This document shows positions 1 to 7,764 of a stretch of 64,000 bases of DNA, in pieces (the first letter of the stretch is position 1; each line of letters begins with the position of its first letter). A model generated the notes under the pieces. That model saw nothing but the letters and a program-made list of their open reading frames with translations, was not told the DNA's origin and made no database searches. Source of the stretch: Arthrobacter globiformis NBRC 12137 (GTDB lineage Bacteria > Actinomycetota > Actinomycetes > Actinomycetales > Micrococcaceae). The position numbers and the translations under genes are program-made. The stretch lies in contig NZ_BAEG01000047.1 in the NCBI RefSeq assembly GCF_000238915.1, positions 46,376 through 110,375 on the forward strand. Reading direction: 5' to 3'.

Positions 1-1546
1 CCCGGGCGGCCATCCGCAGTGGAAGCGGCAGCCAGGCGGTGCGTGCAGTCAGGATTTTCACGAATGTCCCGGTTAGCAGCACCAGAGCCGCCACTGCCAG
101 GATTGCGCCACCAGTGAGCAGAGCCGCGAGCAGCGGGGTGCGGGCAGCCACGGCGTCCAGGTCACCGGTCAGCCCCAGCGTCCGGCCGGCCGCCAGGCAG
201 ATGACGGCCACAACCAGCAGAAAAGCTCCCACCCGCACCGGCCAGGGCCCCGAAGCAGCGAGGGAGCGGCCCGACTTCAATGCGCCGAGCACCGCCTGCC
301 GTGCAACCTGCCGCGCAGGAACCACAGCGGCCAGGAAGCATGCCAGCAGGCCCATGGCCATGGCCGCAACAGTCGGCAGGAGGTCCAGATGGAAGCCGGG
401 AAATCGGACGGAGCCCAGATGCCTGGCGACGCCCACTACCGCGGCAGCCCCGCCGGCCCCCAGCATGGCGCCGGCAACCACCGCGATAGTCCCAAGCCAC
501 AGCCCGGCGGCAGTCACCACTGCCCGGACGGTGGGTGCCTCCGCACCGCTTGCGGCCAGCAGTGCCAGCTCGCGGACCTGCCGTTTGGCGCCCACGGCAA
601 ACGCTGCGCCGGCCAGGAGGCCCACTTCGAGCAGGGCAAGTGCCCCGAGCAGCACGCCGCCAATGTAGCCGGCGGCGGGCATGGCCCTGGCGTTGGCGGC
701 AGCGCCCGACGTGACCGGCGGGTTCAGGGCCACGGCGCGTGACAGCACAGCGACGCCGGACTTGTTCAGGTCACGGATCTGGTCCCACGTGACGGGTTTT
801 GGACCCATGAGGTAATACATCGTTTCGCCCAGCGGATTCCCCTGGGCAGCCGGCCTGTCGATTGCCGCCTGGCCTGGCTGGAGGAACAGAATGGGGTTGC
901 CGTCCGAGTAGGTGGCATCCCGGAGGGTGCCGACGACGGCGAAGGAGCCGTCCGCCGTCGTCATCCTGTCCCCGAGGCGGATCCTGAAGCGTTCCAGCGC
1001 TCCGGGCGAGACGAGGATTTCATCACGGGCGGCTGCCGGCCTGCCCTCCAGAAGGGTGTATTTGCCGGTGAAGGCGGGGTTCAGGGCGTCAACAGCTTTG
1101 GCCATCACCGGGACATCCGACGCGCCGCCACGGGACGCGCGGGCCCGGACCATGAGTGTGAGCTGCGTTTCGGTGAGAACTTCGTAGCCGGCGGGGATGG
1201 CATCCCTCGGATTTCGCGGTGTGAAGTCGGGGTCGACGGTGAAGTTCCGCGTCATGGTTGCCGTCTCCAGCACGGGATCCTGCACCGTCTCGGCGTTGGA
1301 GGCGGGCATGCTGCGGAGCCGCGCCTGGGTGCTGCCCAGCTGGTACTGCACCCGTTCCGCAGGCGTTTCCTGCATGCTTTGCGCTAGGGCCGCGGCACCG
1401 GTCATGCCGGCCACGGGCAGCAGGATCAGCAGAATGATCAGCAGGGAGCGGCCGCGGTGCCGGCTGATGTCCCGGCGCGCCATCCGAAGGGCAAGACGGA
1501 AACTGTGCCACCGGCCGTGGGGCACGGGCGCAACGTCAAGGGCCAT
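1..1546 (-). CDS. FtsX-like ABC transporter permease, C-terminus beyond window
   Basis: About 515 residues of a membrane permease are visible, read from an ATG at 1546 to the left edge of the window, so the C-terminal part is missing. The first 30 residues are basic, followed by a hydrophobic helix (RSLLIILLILLPVAGMTG, about residues 33-50), then a long extracytoplasmic domain to about residue 290 and at least four further hydrophobic helices. This is the architecture of MacB/FtsX-type permeases, which in monoderms export peptides, lipids or drugs together with a LolD/MacB-type ATPase. The start lies one base after the stop of the ATPase gene (stop 1548-1550), so the two are translationally coupled, with a PadR gene ahead of them. 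The substrate cannot be inferred. Confidence 0.85.
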   Translation of the reverse strand, partial: MALDVAPVPHGRWHSFRLALRMARRDISRHRGRSLLIILLILLPVAGMTGAAALAQSMQETPAERVQYQLGSTQARLRSMPASNAETVQDPVLETATMTRNFTVDPDFTPRNPRDAIPAGYEVLTETQLTLMVRARASRGGASDVPVMAKAVDALNPAFTGKYTLLEGRPAAARDEILVSPGALERFRIRLGDRMTTADGSFAVVGTLRDATYSDGNPILFLQPGQAAIDRPAAQGNPLGETMYYLMGPKPVTWDQIRDLNKSGVAVLSRAVALNPPVTSGAAANARAMPAAGYIGGVLLGALALLEVGLLAGAAFAVGAKRQVRELALLAASGAEAPTVRAVVTAAGLWLGTIAVVAGAMLGAGGAAAVVGVARHLGSVRFPGFHLDLLPTVAAMAMGLLACFLAAVVPARQVARQAVLGALKSGRSLAASGPWPVRVGAFLLVVAVICLAAGRTLGLTGDLDAVAARTPLLAALLTGGAILAVAALVLLTGTFVKILTARTAWLPLPLRMAAR

Positions 1547-1547
1547 C

Positions 1548-2282
1548 TCAGCCGGCCGGCGCCAGGAGAACCGCGGGATCGTGCATGGCCGTTGCCTCAT
1601 CCACAATCCGGCCGTCGCGGATGAACACCACGCGGTCCGCCCACGCGGCATGGCGGGCCTCGTGCGTGACCAGCATGACCGCGGCGCCGTCGTCGGCCCG
1701 GGAGCGGAGCACTTCCATCACGCCGTGGCCGGTGGTGGAATCCAGCGCACCGGTGGGTTCGTCGGCAAGGATCAGCCGGCGGCTCCCCACGATGGCGCGT
1801 GCTATGGCCACACGCTGCTGCTGCCCGCCGGACATTTCATCCATGAACCGGTCCGCGAGCCCGGGGATCCCCACCTGCCGCAGTGCATCCAGTGCCTGCC
1901 GGTGCGCTTTCCTGGCCGGCACGCCGTCGAGTTCGAGCGGCAGTGCGACATTTTCCACGGCCGACAGCGTCGGGACCAGGTTGAAGTCCTGGAAGACGTA
2001 GCCCACGGCACGGCGGCGGAGCCGTGCCAGCGCGTTCAGTCCCAGCCCCGCCAAGGGCGTTGACTCCACAAAGACGCCGCCCGACGTCGGCCGGTCCAGT
2101 CCGCCGGCCAGCGCCAGGAGGGATGATTTTCCGGAGCCGGATGGCCCCATCACCGCAACGAATTCCCCGGCGTTGATGGTGAGGTCCACGTCCCGCAGGG
2201 CGGCAACGGCCGTCGCTCCCTGCCCGAACGTCCTGCTGACCTTGGCGAGCTCAAGGACCTGTTGCGGCCCCTGCACGCTCAC
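1548..2282 (-). CDS. ABC transporter ATP-binding protein (MacB/LolD type)
   Basis: A 244-residue ATPase with the full set of ABC motifs: Walker A GPSGSGKS at 46-53, Q-loop Gln 98, signature SGGQQ at 151-155, Walker B ending in Glu 175 and the switch His 207. The signature and Walker B neighbourhood (ILADEPTGALDS) are typical of the LolD/MacB branch that partners FtsX-like permeases, as here. The start is GTG at 2282; its last bases overlap the PadR stop codon (GTGA arrangement), so the order is padR, ATPase, permease in one transcript. It should energise export by the downstream permease at the cytoplasmic membrane. The function class is certain, the substrate unknown. Confidence 0.93.
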   Translation of the reverse strand: MSVQGPQQVLELAKVSRTFGQGATAVAALRDVDLTINAGEFVAVMGPSGSGKSSLLALAGGLDRPTSGGVFVESTPLAGLGLNALARLRRRAVGYVFQDFNLVPTLSAVENVALPLELDGVPARKAHRQALDALRQVGIPGLADRFMDEMSGGQQQRVAIARAIVGSRRLILADEPTGALDSTTGHGVMEVLRSRADDGAAVMLVTHEARHAAWADRVVFIRDGRIVDEATAMHDPAVLLAPAG

Positions 2283-2893
2283 CGGCGGTTCTCCGCTGTG
2301 CGCGGGGCAGCCTCTTCCGCAGTGACCCCGTTGGACGGTTTACGTGCTTGGCTGCGCGTCCCGGAGGCCTGTGCAAGCTGCACCATCCTGGCCTCGCACA
2401 GGTCAAGCCAGCGGATCTCGGCCTCCGTCTGGAAGATCAGCGAATCCAGCACCAGCAGCCAGGCCGTGTCCGCCGCCCGCTGGTTGGCCGCGGTGTCCCG
2501 CCGGGACTTCGTGTAGTCCTGCAGGGCGCGCATGGAAGCGGCGCGCTGGGCCTGGATGATGGCTGCCACGTCCACCCCGGGCAGGGTGACGGCGAGCGCC
2601 AGCTTGATGGCGAGCTCGTTCCGCGGCGGATTGCTGCGCTCCACCGGTGTCGCAAACCAGCCCTGGACCTCTGCCCGGCCCGCATCGGTGATGCTGTAGA
2701 CGACGTGGCCTTCGCCGTCGCCGCCGTCGTTGCTGACAAGGCCGTCACGTTCCAGCCGGTCGAGGGTGGTGTAGACCTGCCCGATGTTCAGCGGCCAGGT
2801 GGAGCCTGTGCGGTCTTCGAATTCGACCCTGAGCTGGTAGCCGTAACGCGGCTGGTCCTGCAGGAGGGCGAGGAGGCTGTGGCGGATGGACAT
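2279..2893 (-). CDS. PadR family transcriptional regulator
   Basis: A 204-residue regulator beginning MSIRHSLLALLQDQPRYGYQL, the standard PadR winged-helix N-terminus. The second half is a C-terminal helical dimerisation domain of the Vir_act_alpha_C kind. I chose the ATG at 2893 because AAGGAG lies just upstream and because this is where the family similarity begins; an ATG at 2947 would add 18 unrelated residues. It overlaps the ATPase start, so it very likely represses its own operon, as PadR proteins next to ABC exporters usually do. Inverted repeats between 2916 and 3001 are candidate operators. Ligand unknown. Confidence 0.92.
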   Translation of the reverse strand: MSIRHSLLALLQDQPRYGYQLRVEFEDRTGSTWPLNIGQVYTTLDRLERDGLVSNDGGDGEGHVVYSITDAGRAEVQGWFATPVERSNPPRNELAIKLALAVTLPGVDVAAIIQAQRAASMRALQDYTKSRRDTAANQRAADTAWLLVLDSLIFQTEAEIRWLDLCEARMVQLAQASGTRSQARKPSNGVTAEEAAPRTAENRR

Positions 2894-2915
2894 CGGGCTC
2901 CTTGGCTGGAAGTCG

Positions 2916-3001
2916 GCGGTATGCACGCGCCCCCAAGACGCGTGCATACCGCGTATGTCCAGAGCCTAGTACGATCCCTGGCGGATCGCAATACTGAGTA
3001 T
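2916..3001 (-). promoter_or_regulatory. Inverted repeats upstream of the padR-ABC operon (putative PadR operator and leader hairpin)
   Basis: Three symmetric elements precede padR. A perfect 14-base inverted repeat (arms 2916-2929 and 2939-2952, GCGGTATGCACGCG and its complement, 9-base spacer) lies 23 bases from the start codon. CGATCC/GGATCG occupies 2972-2988. ATACT-G-AGTAT at 2991-3001 is a perfect palindrome. PadR proteins bind short dyads of this size near their own promoter, so autoregulation is the likely role; which dyad is the operator cannot be told from sequence. The 14-base pair would also form an RNA hairpin just ahead of the ribosome-binding site. Confidence 0.6.
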
Positions 3002-3019
3002 CTACCGCCAGGTGCGCGG

Positions 3020-4003
3020 TTACATCACCAGCAGGACCTTGCCCACGTGTTCGCCGGAGTCGAAGTACTTGTGGGCCGCCCTGGCCTGGTCCAGTGGAAA
3101 GGTCTTGGCCACCAGCGGGTGGATCCGCCCGTCAGCAATGAGGGGCCACACGGAGTCCCTGACCGCCGTCATGATGACGCCCTTCTCCGCAGCCGGCCGG
3201 GGCCGGAGCGCTGTTGCCACGACGGCCGCACGTTTGCGCAGCAGCTGTCCGAGGTCCAGCTCCCCCTTGGCGCCTCCCTGCAGCCCGATGACGACGAGCC
3301 GGCCGTAATCCGCCAGGGCGTCGACGTTCTTCTGCAGGTACTTGGCGCCGACCACGTCCAGGATGACATCTGCACCCTTGCCCCCGTTCTGCGCGCGGAG
3401 GCTTTCGGCGAAGTCTTCCTCCGCATAGTTGATGGCGATGTCGGCACCAAGGAATGCCTTGGCCGTGCTGACTTTTTCGTCGGTGCCCGCGGTGGCTGCC
3501 ACGGTAGCGCCCAACGCCTTGGCCAACTGGATGGCCATGGTGCCGATGCCTCCCGTGGCGCCGTGGATCAGGACGGTCTCCCCCGGCTGCAACTGCGCGG
3601 TCATGACCAAATTCGAGTACACGGTGGCCGCCACCTCAGGCAGGGCGGCAGCGGTGACCAGGTCGACGCCGTCGGGAATCCTCAGCACCTGTTCCGAGGG
3701 CACCGCGACCTGCTGCGCATAGCCGCCGCCGGACAGCAGCGCCACGACTTTGTCCCCGATGGAAAACGGCTTGGTCACGCCGGGGCCGAAGCCCGCGATC
3801 CTGCCGGAAACCTCCAGCCCGGGAATCTCCGAGGCACCCGGCGGGGGCGGGTAGTAGCCCCTCCGCTGCTGGACGTCGGCGCGGTTCAGACCCGCCGCCA
3901 CAACGTCGATGAGGACCTCACCCTGGCCCGGCTCGGGAGCCGGCACCTCACGGATTTCCAGCACTTCCGGCCCGCCGGGCTCCGAGATAAAGACGGCTTT
4001 CAT
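3020..4003 (-). CDS. NAD(P)H-quinone oxidoreductase, medium-chain dehydrogenase family
   Basis: A 327-residue zinc-independent medium-chain dehydrogenase/reductase of the quinone oxidoreductase (PIG3/QorB-like) group. An N-terminal GroES-like domain (about 1-125) carries YYPPPPGASEIPGLEVSG, characteristic of this group, and the nucleotide-binding motif HGATGGIG is at 147-154. It is expected to reduce quinones or reactive carbonyls with NADPH in the cytosol. ATG 4003 is preferred over 4039 because GGGAG sits 8 bases upstream and the conserved MKAVFI start follows. The gene is transcribed separately from the padR operon, 126 bases upstream of that promoter region. The physiological substrate is not predictable. 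Confidence 0.9.
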   Translation of the reverse strand: MKAVFISEPGGPEVLEIREVPAPEPGQGEVLIDVVAAGLNRADVQQRRGYYPPPPGASEIPGLEVSGRIAGFGPGVTKPFSIGDKVVALLSGGGYAQQVAVPSEQVLRIPDGVDLVTAAALPEVAATVYSNLVMTAQLQPGETVLIHGATGGIGTMAIQLAKALGATVAATAGTDEKVSTAKAFLGADIAINYAEEDFAESLRAQNGGKGADVILDVVGAKYLQKNVDALADYGRLVVIGLQGGAKGELDLGQLLRKRAAVVATALRPRPAAEKGVIMTAVRDSVWPLIADGRIHPLVAKTFPLDQARAAHKYFDSGEHVGKVLLVM

Positions 4004-4116
4004 GGCGAACTCCCGATTTCTAGCTGATTCCTGCCCCAAAAATACTGTGCACCGGCGACAACTGCCACGCGGTGGTTTTTGTTGCAGCCAACTGCCTATG
4101 AAACACTACTAGTTAG

Positions 4117-4204
4117 GGAAGGTTGTCCGAGCGGCCGAAGGAGCTGGTCTTGAAAACCAGTGTGCGGTAACCCCGTACCAAGAGTTCGAATCTCTTACCT
4201 TCCG
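4117..4204 (+). tRNA. tRNA-Ser (anticodon TGA)
   Basis: A class II tRNA of 88 bases without encoded CCA. The acceptor stem pairs GGAAGGT (4117-4123) with ACCTTCC (4197-4203) and the discriminator is G4204. The anticodon loop CTTGAAA in stem CTGGT/ACCAG gives anticodon TGA. A long variable arm and the T-loop GTTCGAATC are present. It reads UCA and, with wobble, other UCN codons. Confidence 0.97.
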
Positions 4205-4251
4205 CGCAGGGCCGGCGGCGTGCGAAAAGCACCGCGCTGACGGCCATTTTG

Positions 4252-4295
4252 AAGGCCGGCCGGGCCAATCGAAAGTTTGGTTCGGCCGGCCTTTT
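4252..4295 (+). terminator. Intrinsic terminator downstream of tRNA-Ser(TGA)
   Basis: An 11-base perfect stem AAGGCCGGCCG (4252-4262) pairs with CGGCCGGCCTT (4283-4293) and ends in a short T run. It lies 48 bases after the tRNA and presumably ends its transcript. The remaining bases to 4508 contain no convincing gene. Confidence 0.75.
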
Positions 4296-4508
4296 GCGTG
4301 GGCAAGTAGTGGCCCTTTTGTACGGGCAGGTAGGGGTGCGGACCGCGGTCCGAAAATCAGGTAATCCGAGTACCTGCCCTGCAGAATACGAGTACGCGCC
4401 ACTCATGCGCGCCGTTGCCGGAAGGCGTTCACTTGTATCAGCACAGCTCTATCCCGCAACCGCAGGACAGAGCTTCCGCATCCACCGTTGCATGTGGGGG
4501 TCGAGGTC

Positions 4509-4640
4509 ATGAGCAAGGCTGAGAAGCAGAGCCTGCGGTACTCGGACTACTACTGGTGCATGTCGCTGAAGGACTTCATTGAGTGGATCGAGGCCGACGA
4601 CGACCAGGAGCCGGCCACGTCATACTCGGACCGGCCCTGA
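4509..4640 (+). CDS. Small acidic protein of 43 residues, unknown function
   Basis: A short reading frame starting MSKAEKQSLRYSDYYWCMSL and ending SYSDRP, with a weak GAGG 2-3 bases before the ATG. It is rich in aromatic (three Tyr and one Trp within about six residues) and acidic residues, with an EADDDQE stretch in the second half; no membrane segment or known motif. Codon use is GC-rich in third positions, like neighbouring genes, which supports coding. It lies alone between the tRNA terminator and the promoter of the VOC gene. I do not recognise the family. It could be spurious; conservation of the YSDYYW segment in relatives would settle it. Confidence 0.5.
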   Translation: MSKAEKQSLRYSDYYWCMSLKDFIEWIEADDDQEPATSYSDRP

Positions 4641-4666
4641 GCTCCCGCCTGCAGACGGCACACCCA

Positions 4667-4695
4667 TTGAAAGTGTCACACCCCCGGCATAGTGT
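4667..4695 (+). promoter_or_regulatory. Sigma-70-type promoter of the VOC gene
   Basis: TTGAAA (4667-4672) and TAGTGT (4690-4695) are separated by 17 bases, a good housekeeping-type promoter 65 bases ahead of the VOC start codon. The bases GTGTC occur at both ends of the spacer region. Confidence 0.6.
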
Positions 4696-4760
4696 CGGTT
4701 CTGTCCGTAGCACCTCCATGACCTGCGGGGATGTCCCGCAAACCACACCAGGAGCAGACT

Positions 4761-5549
4761 ATGCCTACGCCCGAACCCACTCCCGGCGCCCCGTGCTGGG
4801 TCGACCTTATGACCACCGACGCCAACGAGGCGAAACAGTTCTATGGCGAACTGTTCGGCTGGGACTTCCAGACCGGAGACCAGGAAAAGTACGGCGGCTA
4901 CATCACCGCCACAAAGAACGGCAAGACCGTCGCCGGCATCATGCAGAAGCAGGAGGACCAGGCGGGTATGCCGGACATGTGGTCCACCTACCTGTGGTCG
5001 GACGACGCCGCCGCCACAGCCGCGGCGGTTCCCCAAAACGGCGGCCAGGTGTACGTGGAACCCATGGACGTCCCGGAACAGGGCCACATGGCGCTCTTCG
5101 GTGACGCCTCCGGTGCCGCGATTGGTGTGTGGCAGCCGCGGGAGATGCGGGGTTACGAACTTGTGGGCGAACCGGGCGCCCCGGCCTGGCACGAGCTTCA
5201 CACCAAGGACTATGCCGCTGCGGTGAAGTTCTATCAGGACGTGTTCGGCTGGGACACCGACGTCATGAGCGACACCCCGGAGTTCCGCTACACAACCCTG
5301 GGCGCCGGCAGGGAGGCAAAGGCCGGGATCTATGATGCGTCGGCCGACCTTCCCGCTGAAGTCCCCTCCAACTGGGTGGTCTATTTCGCCGTAGAGGACG
5401 CCGACGCCTCCATTGACAAGGCCGTCAGGTTGGGCGCGACGGTCCTTGACGGACCGGACGACACACCCTACGGCCGGATGGCCACGCTGACAGACCCCAC
5501 CGGGGCCAGGTTCAAGCTTTTGGCCGACACGGGCCAGGGCGCCCAGTAG
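4761..5549 (+). CDS. VOC family protein with two glyoxalase-like domains
   Basis: A 262-residue protein of two tandem vicinal-oxygen-chelate domains. Domain 1 (about 10-125) begins PCWVDLMTTDANEAKQFYGELFGWD; domain 2 (about 135-258) repeats the pattern with WHELHTKDYAAAVKFYQDVFGWD. The E/H positions of metal-binding glyoxalases are only partly kept, so it may be a hydroxylase-like or ligand-binding member (27 kDa antigen Cfp30B-like). ATG 4761 is preferred to 4731 because AGGAG ends 6 bases upstream. Single-gene transcript between its promoter and a strong terminator. Enzymatic role unknown. Confidence 0.88.
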   Translation: MPTPEPTPGAPCWVDLMTTDANEAKQFYGELFGWDFQTGDQEKYGGYITATKNGKTVAGIMQKQEDQAGMPDMWSTYLWSDDAAATAAAVPQNGGQVYVEPMDVPEQGHMALFGDASGAAIGVWQPREMRGYELVGEPGAPAWHELHTKDYAAAVKFYQDVFGWDTDVMSDTPEFRYTTLGAGREAKAGIYDASADLPAEVPSNWVVYFAVEDADASIDKAVRLGATVLDGPDDTPYGRMATLTDPTGARFKLLADTGQGAQ

Positions 5550-5565
5550 GCGACGTTCCCCGAAT

Positions 5566-5612
5566 GGATGCCGGCCGGCGGCTTCGCAGGAAGCGACCGG
5601 CCGGCATCCTTT
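5566..5612 (+). terminator. Intrinsic terminator of the VOC gene
   Basis: A perfect 13-base stem (5566-5578 with 5597-5609, GGATGCCGGCCGG and complement) with an 18-base loop is followed by TTT, 17 bases after the stop codon. Confidence 0.8.
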
Positions 5613-5663
5613 GTGTGCCGCCCGGGGTCGGCATTCTGCCGGGAAATCGCGGAAGCGTTCCCG

Positions 5664-5727
5664 CTCAAGCGACAGGACTTGAGGAAGCGTTTGGGCTCAA
5701 GCGACAGGACTTGAGGAAGCGTTTGGG
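5664..5727. repeat. Two tandem copies of a 32-base repeat with internal hairpin
   Basis: Identical 32-base units occupy 5664-5695 and 5696-5727. Each contains CTCAAG and CTTGAG separated by 8 bases, so each unit can fold into a small hairpin. A partial copy (GGAAGCGTT) precedes at 5651-5659. The second unit supplies the last codons and stop codon of the flavoprotein gene on the minus strand, so the repeat has been incorporated into that reading frame. This resembles REP-like intergenic repeats; only two full copies are present in this window. Confidence 0.8.
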
Positions 5728-7703
5728 GGCAGGCCGAGGATGGCGCGGGCGATCTCGTCGGCGTCGCGGAGGGTGCGCTGCCCGCTGGGGTACACCGGAC
5801 CGGCCTGCTGGGCCGCTTCGGCGGCAATGGCGGTTCCCCACTGGACGGCCGAGAGCTGAAGCCCCAGCACGTACATCCCGTCCGTGACCTCGCCGTTCGA
5901 TGCAACCGGCCGGTACGGGTGCGGGCGGACATCGAGGCCGGAGGACTGCACCGGGGTGCCTTCCACCGTCATCATGGTCCGTGGCCGCACGAGCCCGTCG
6001 GCGAGGAGCTGCTCCAGCAGCGGGGACTCGTTGAGGGCCACCCGGTTGGCCGGCGCCAGTGCCTCCACCAGTGTGTGTGCTTCCGCGGCACCGCCGTGTA
6101 CCCACGGCGAGGCGGCGGTGAAGGCGCGCTTCCCGCGGGCCACGCCGAACTTGGGGTCCGGGCCAACGAAGCTGACAATTCCGGCCCGTGCCAGTGCCGC
6201 CAGCTGCTCGGCGCGCAGCGCCGGCGGACCGCTGGCGAGACCCTCCACCAGCGATTCAAACCAGCCCCGCAGGCCGGCGACCCATGACTCATCGGTGATC
6301 CCGCCGTCGGCCACTACCGACTTCAGCACGGCACGGCCGTGGTGCAGCGCCCCGATGGCCATCTTGACGGGGTCGTTCTCGCCAAGCGCTGAGCGGCGGG
6401 CATCGTCGTCGAGGTAGTCGACGACGGCGGCGTCCAGCTCGGCACGCGAGGCGAAGGTCCGCCCGGCCAGCGGGGCAGCAAGACCGCGCAGGTTCAGCCT
6501 GCTGTCCGGATGGACATGGCGGCCGACGACGGCGTTGAAGTCCTCTTCCCACCGGCCGGTGCCATGGGCATGCGGGTGCAGGGCCTCGTCCAGTTCCTTG
6601 AGGAACGCGGCATGGTCCTGAACCGTGTCCGGCTGCGAGCGCACGAGGGTCGTGTAATAGGCCCAGAGCGCGTCCCGGTGCAGGAGCGGCCAAAGGTCGT
6701 AGTCGAATGCCGGAACGATCCCGGCGGCCGAGAACCTCCGCAGCGCCTTGCCGGTGAAGTAGCGGAGTGTGACCGACGCCGGGTAGTAGCCCGCGAGGGT
6801 GGCTTTGGACCGGTACGGCGTTCCGCGCCGGGACGCCGCCAGGATGAAAGGCTCCTGGCCTGAAGGCAGGTACTCGAGGGCGTCTCCTGCCTCTACGAAT
6901 TTACCTCCCCTGCCCTCCGTGAGCTGGCCCATCACGTCGAAGAAGTTCAGGCCCATCCCGCGAACCAGCACCGGCTCCTGCGCGGGAATCACACTCCAGT
7001 CGACGTCGGCAGGGACGGCCGGCGGCAGGTAGCGCAGGCCGAACTGCGCGGCGGCTGCCTGGAGTTCGCGCTGTTCGGGGCTGAGGCGGGAGGCCAGGTG
7101 GCCCAGCGCGAGGACGACGGAATCGACGGTGAGGCTCACGCCGCCGTCCAGTTCGCCGTTGTCCCGTTCGACCGCGTCCAATACGACCGCGTCCAGTTCG
7201 ACCTCGAACCTTCCGTCCGGCTGCCGGCGCGCGGCGGTGGCCGTCGCCTGGTGCATTTCCACGGTGACGCCGTCTGGCAGCGCTGCGAGCAGCTCCTCGA
7301 AAGTGGACCGCAGGTAGCGGCCGTAGATGGCACGGCTGGGGAAGTCGCCGGATCCCAGCACGGCGAGCTCTGCCCGTTCGTCGTCGGAGAGCCCGGCCAG
7401 GGGGCTGTGCTGCTGGGCTGTCCGCCAGCGGTCGAAGGTGGTCCCGGCCACCGGCGCGGCCAGTCCCGTGTCCTCGGGAATGAGCGTGGGGTAGAACGAC
7501 TGCGTGTTCATCAGGTAGAGACGCGACTGTCCGGGCTGCCAGACGTGCCCCGGACCAGCAGGAAACGGATCGATGACGTCGATGTGCAGGCGGGCTCCGG
7601 CGGGACGGGCGGCGGACCAGTTGGCGAGCAGCCGCTCCAGCACGCTGGTACCCCTGGGACCGGCGCCAATCAGCGCCGTCCGGATGCTCTGCGAAATAAC
7701 CAC
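5697..7703 (-). CDS. FAD/NAD(P)-binding protein (NAD_binding_9 type)
   Basis: About 668 residues. The N-terminus carries a dinucleotide-binding motif (TALIGAGPRGTSVLERLL, glycines at about 13-18), and the next 180 residues match the FAD-NAD(P)-binding domain described for large actinobacterial proteins of unknown substrate (DPFPAGPGHVWQPGQSRLYLMNT). The rest has helical segments and a C-terminal segment with DVRPHPYRP. I choose GTG 7703 because the motif begins there and GATACT lies about ten bases upstream, suggesting a very short leader; an ATG at 7766 would overlap the divergent gene. The last ten residues (NASSSPVA end) are encoded by a tandem repeat and are probably not native. Reaction unknown. 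Confidence 0.8.
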   Translation of the reverse strand: MVISQSIRTALIGAGPRGTSVLERLLANWSAARPAGARLHIDVIDPFPAGPGHVWQPGQSRLYLMNTQSFYPTLIPEDTGLAAPVAGTTFDRWRTAQQHSPLAGLSDDERAELAVLGSGDFPSRAIYGRYLRSTFEELLAALPDGVTVEMHQATATAARRQPDGRFEVELDAVVLDAVERDNGELDGGVSLTVDSVVLALGHLASRLSPEQRELQAAAAQFGLRYLPPAVPADVDWSVIPAQEPVLVRGMGLNFFDVMGQLTEGRGGKFVEAGDALEYLPSGQEPFILAASRRGTPYRSKATLAGYYPASVTLRYFTGKALRRFSAAGIVPAFDYDLWPLLHRDALWAYYTTLVRSQPDTVQDHAAFLKELDEALHPHAHGTGRWEEDFNAVVGRHVHPDSRLNLRGLAAPLAGRTFASRAELDAAVVDYLDDDARRSALGENDPVKMAIGALHHGRAVLKSVVADGGITDESWVAGLRGWFESLVEGLASGPPALRAEQLAALARAGIVSFVGPDPKFGVARGKRAFTAASPWVHGGAAEAHTLVEALAPANRVALNESPLLEQLLADGLVRPRTMMTVEGTPVQSSGLDVRPHPYRPVASNGEVTDGMYVLGLQLSAVQWGTAIAAEAAQQAGPVYPSGQRTLRDADEIARAILGLPPNASSSPVA

Positions 7704-7764
7704 GCCTTCCAGAGTATCGGCATGTGACTTGCTAGCTGAGTGGGGATGTTGTTTGGATGGGCGC

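Noticed and set aside
2348..4027. A 559-codon plus-strand frame
   Set aside because: Antisense to padR and the quinone oxidoreductase, both with clear domains; a GC-rich shadow frame.
4109..4406. Two overlapping 97-codon minus-strand frames across tRNA-Ser(TGA) and its terminator
   Set aside because: They cover a structural RNA and a hairpin, have no ribosome-binding site and encode composition unlike proteins.
5664..5727. CRISPR array
   Set aside because: Only two direct repeats with no spacer between them and no cas genes.
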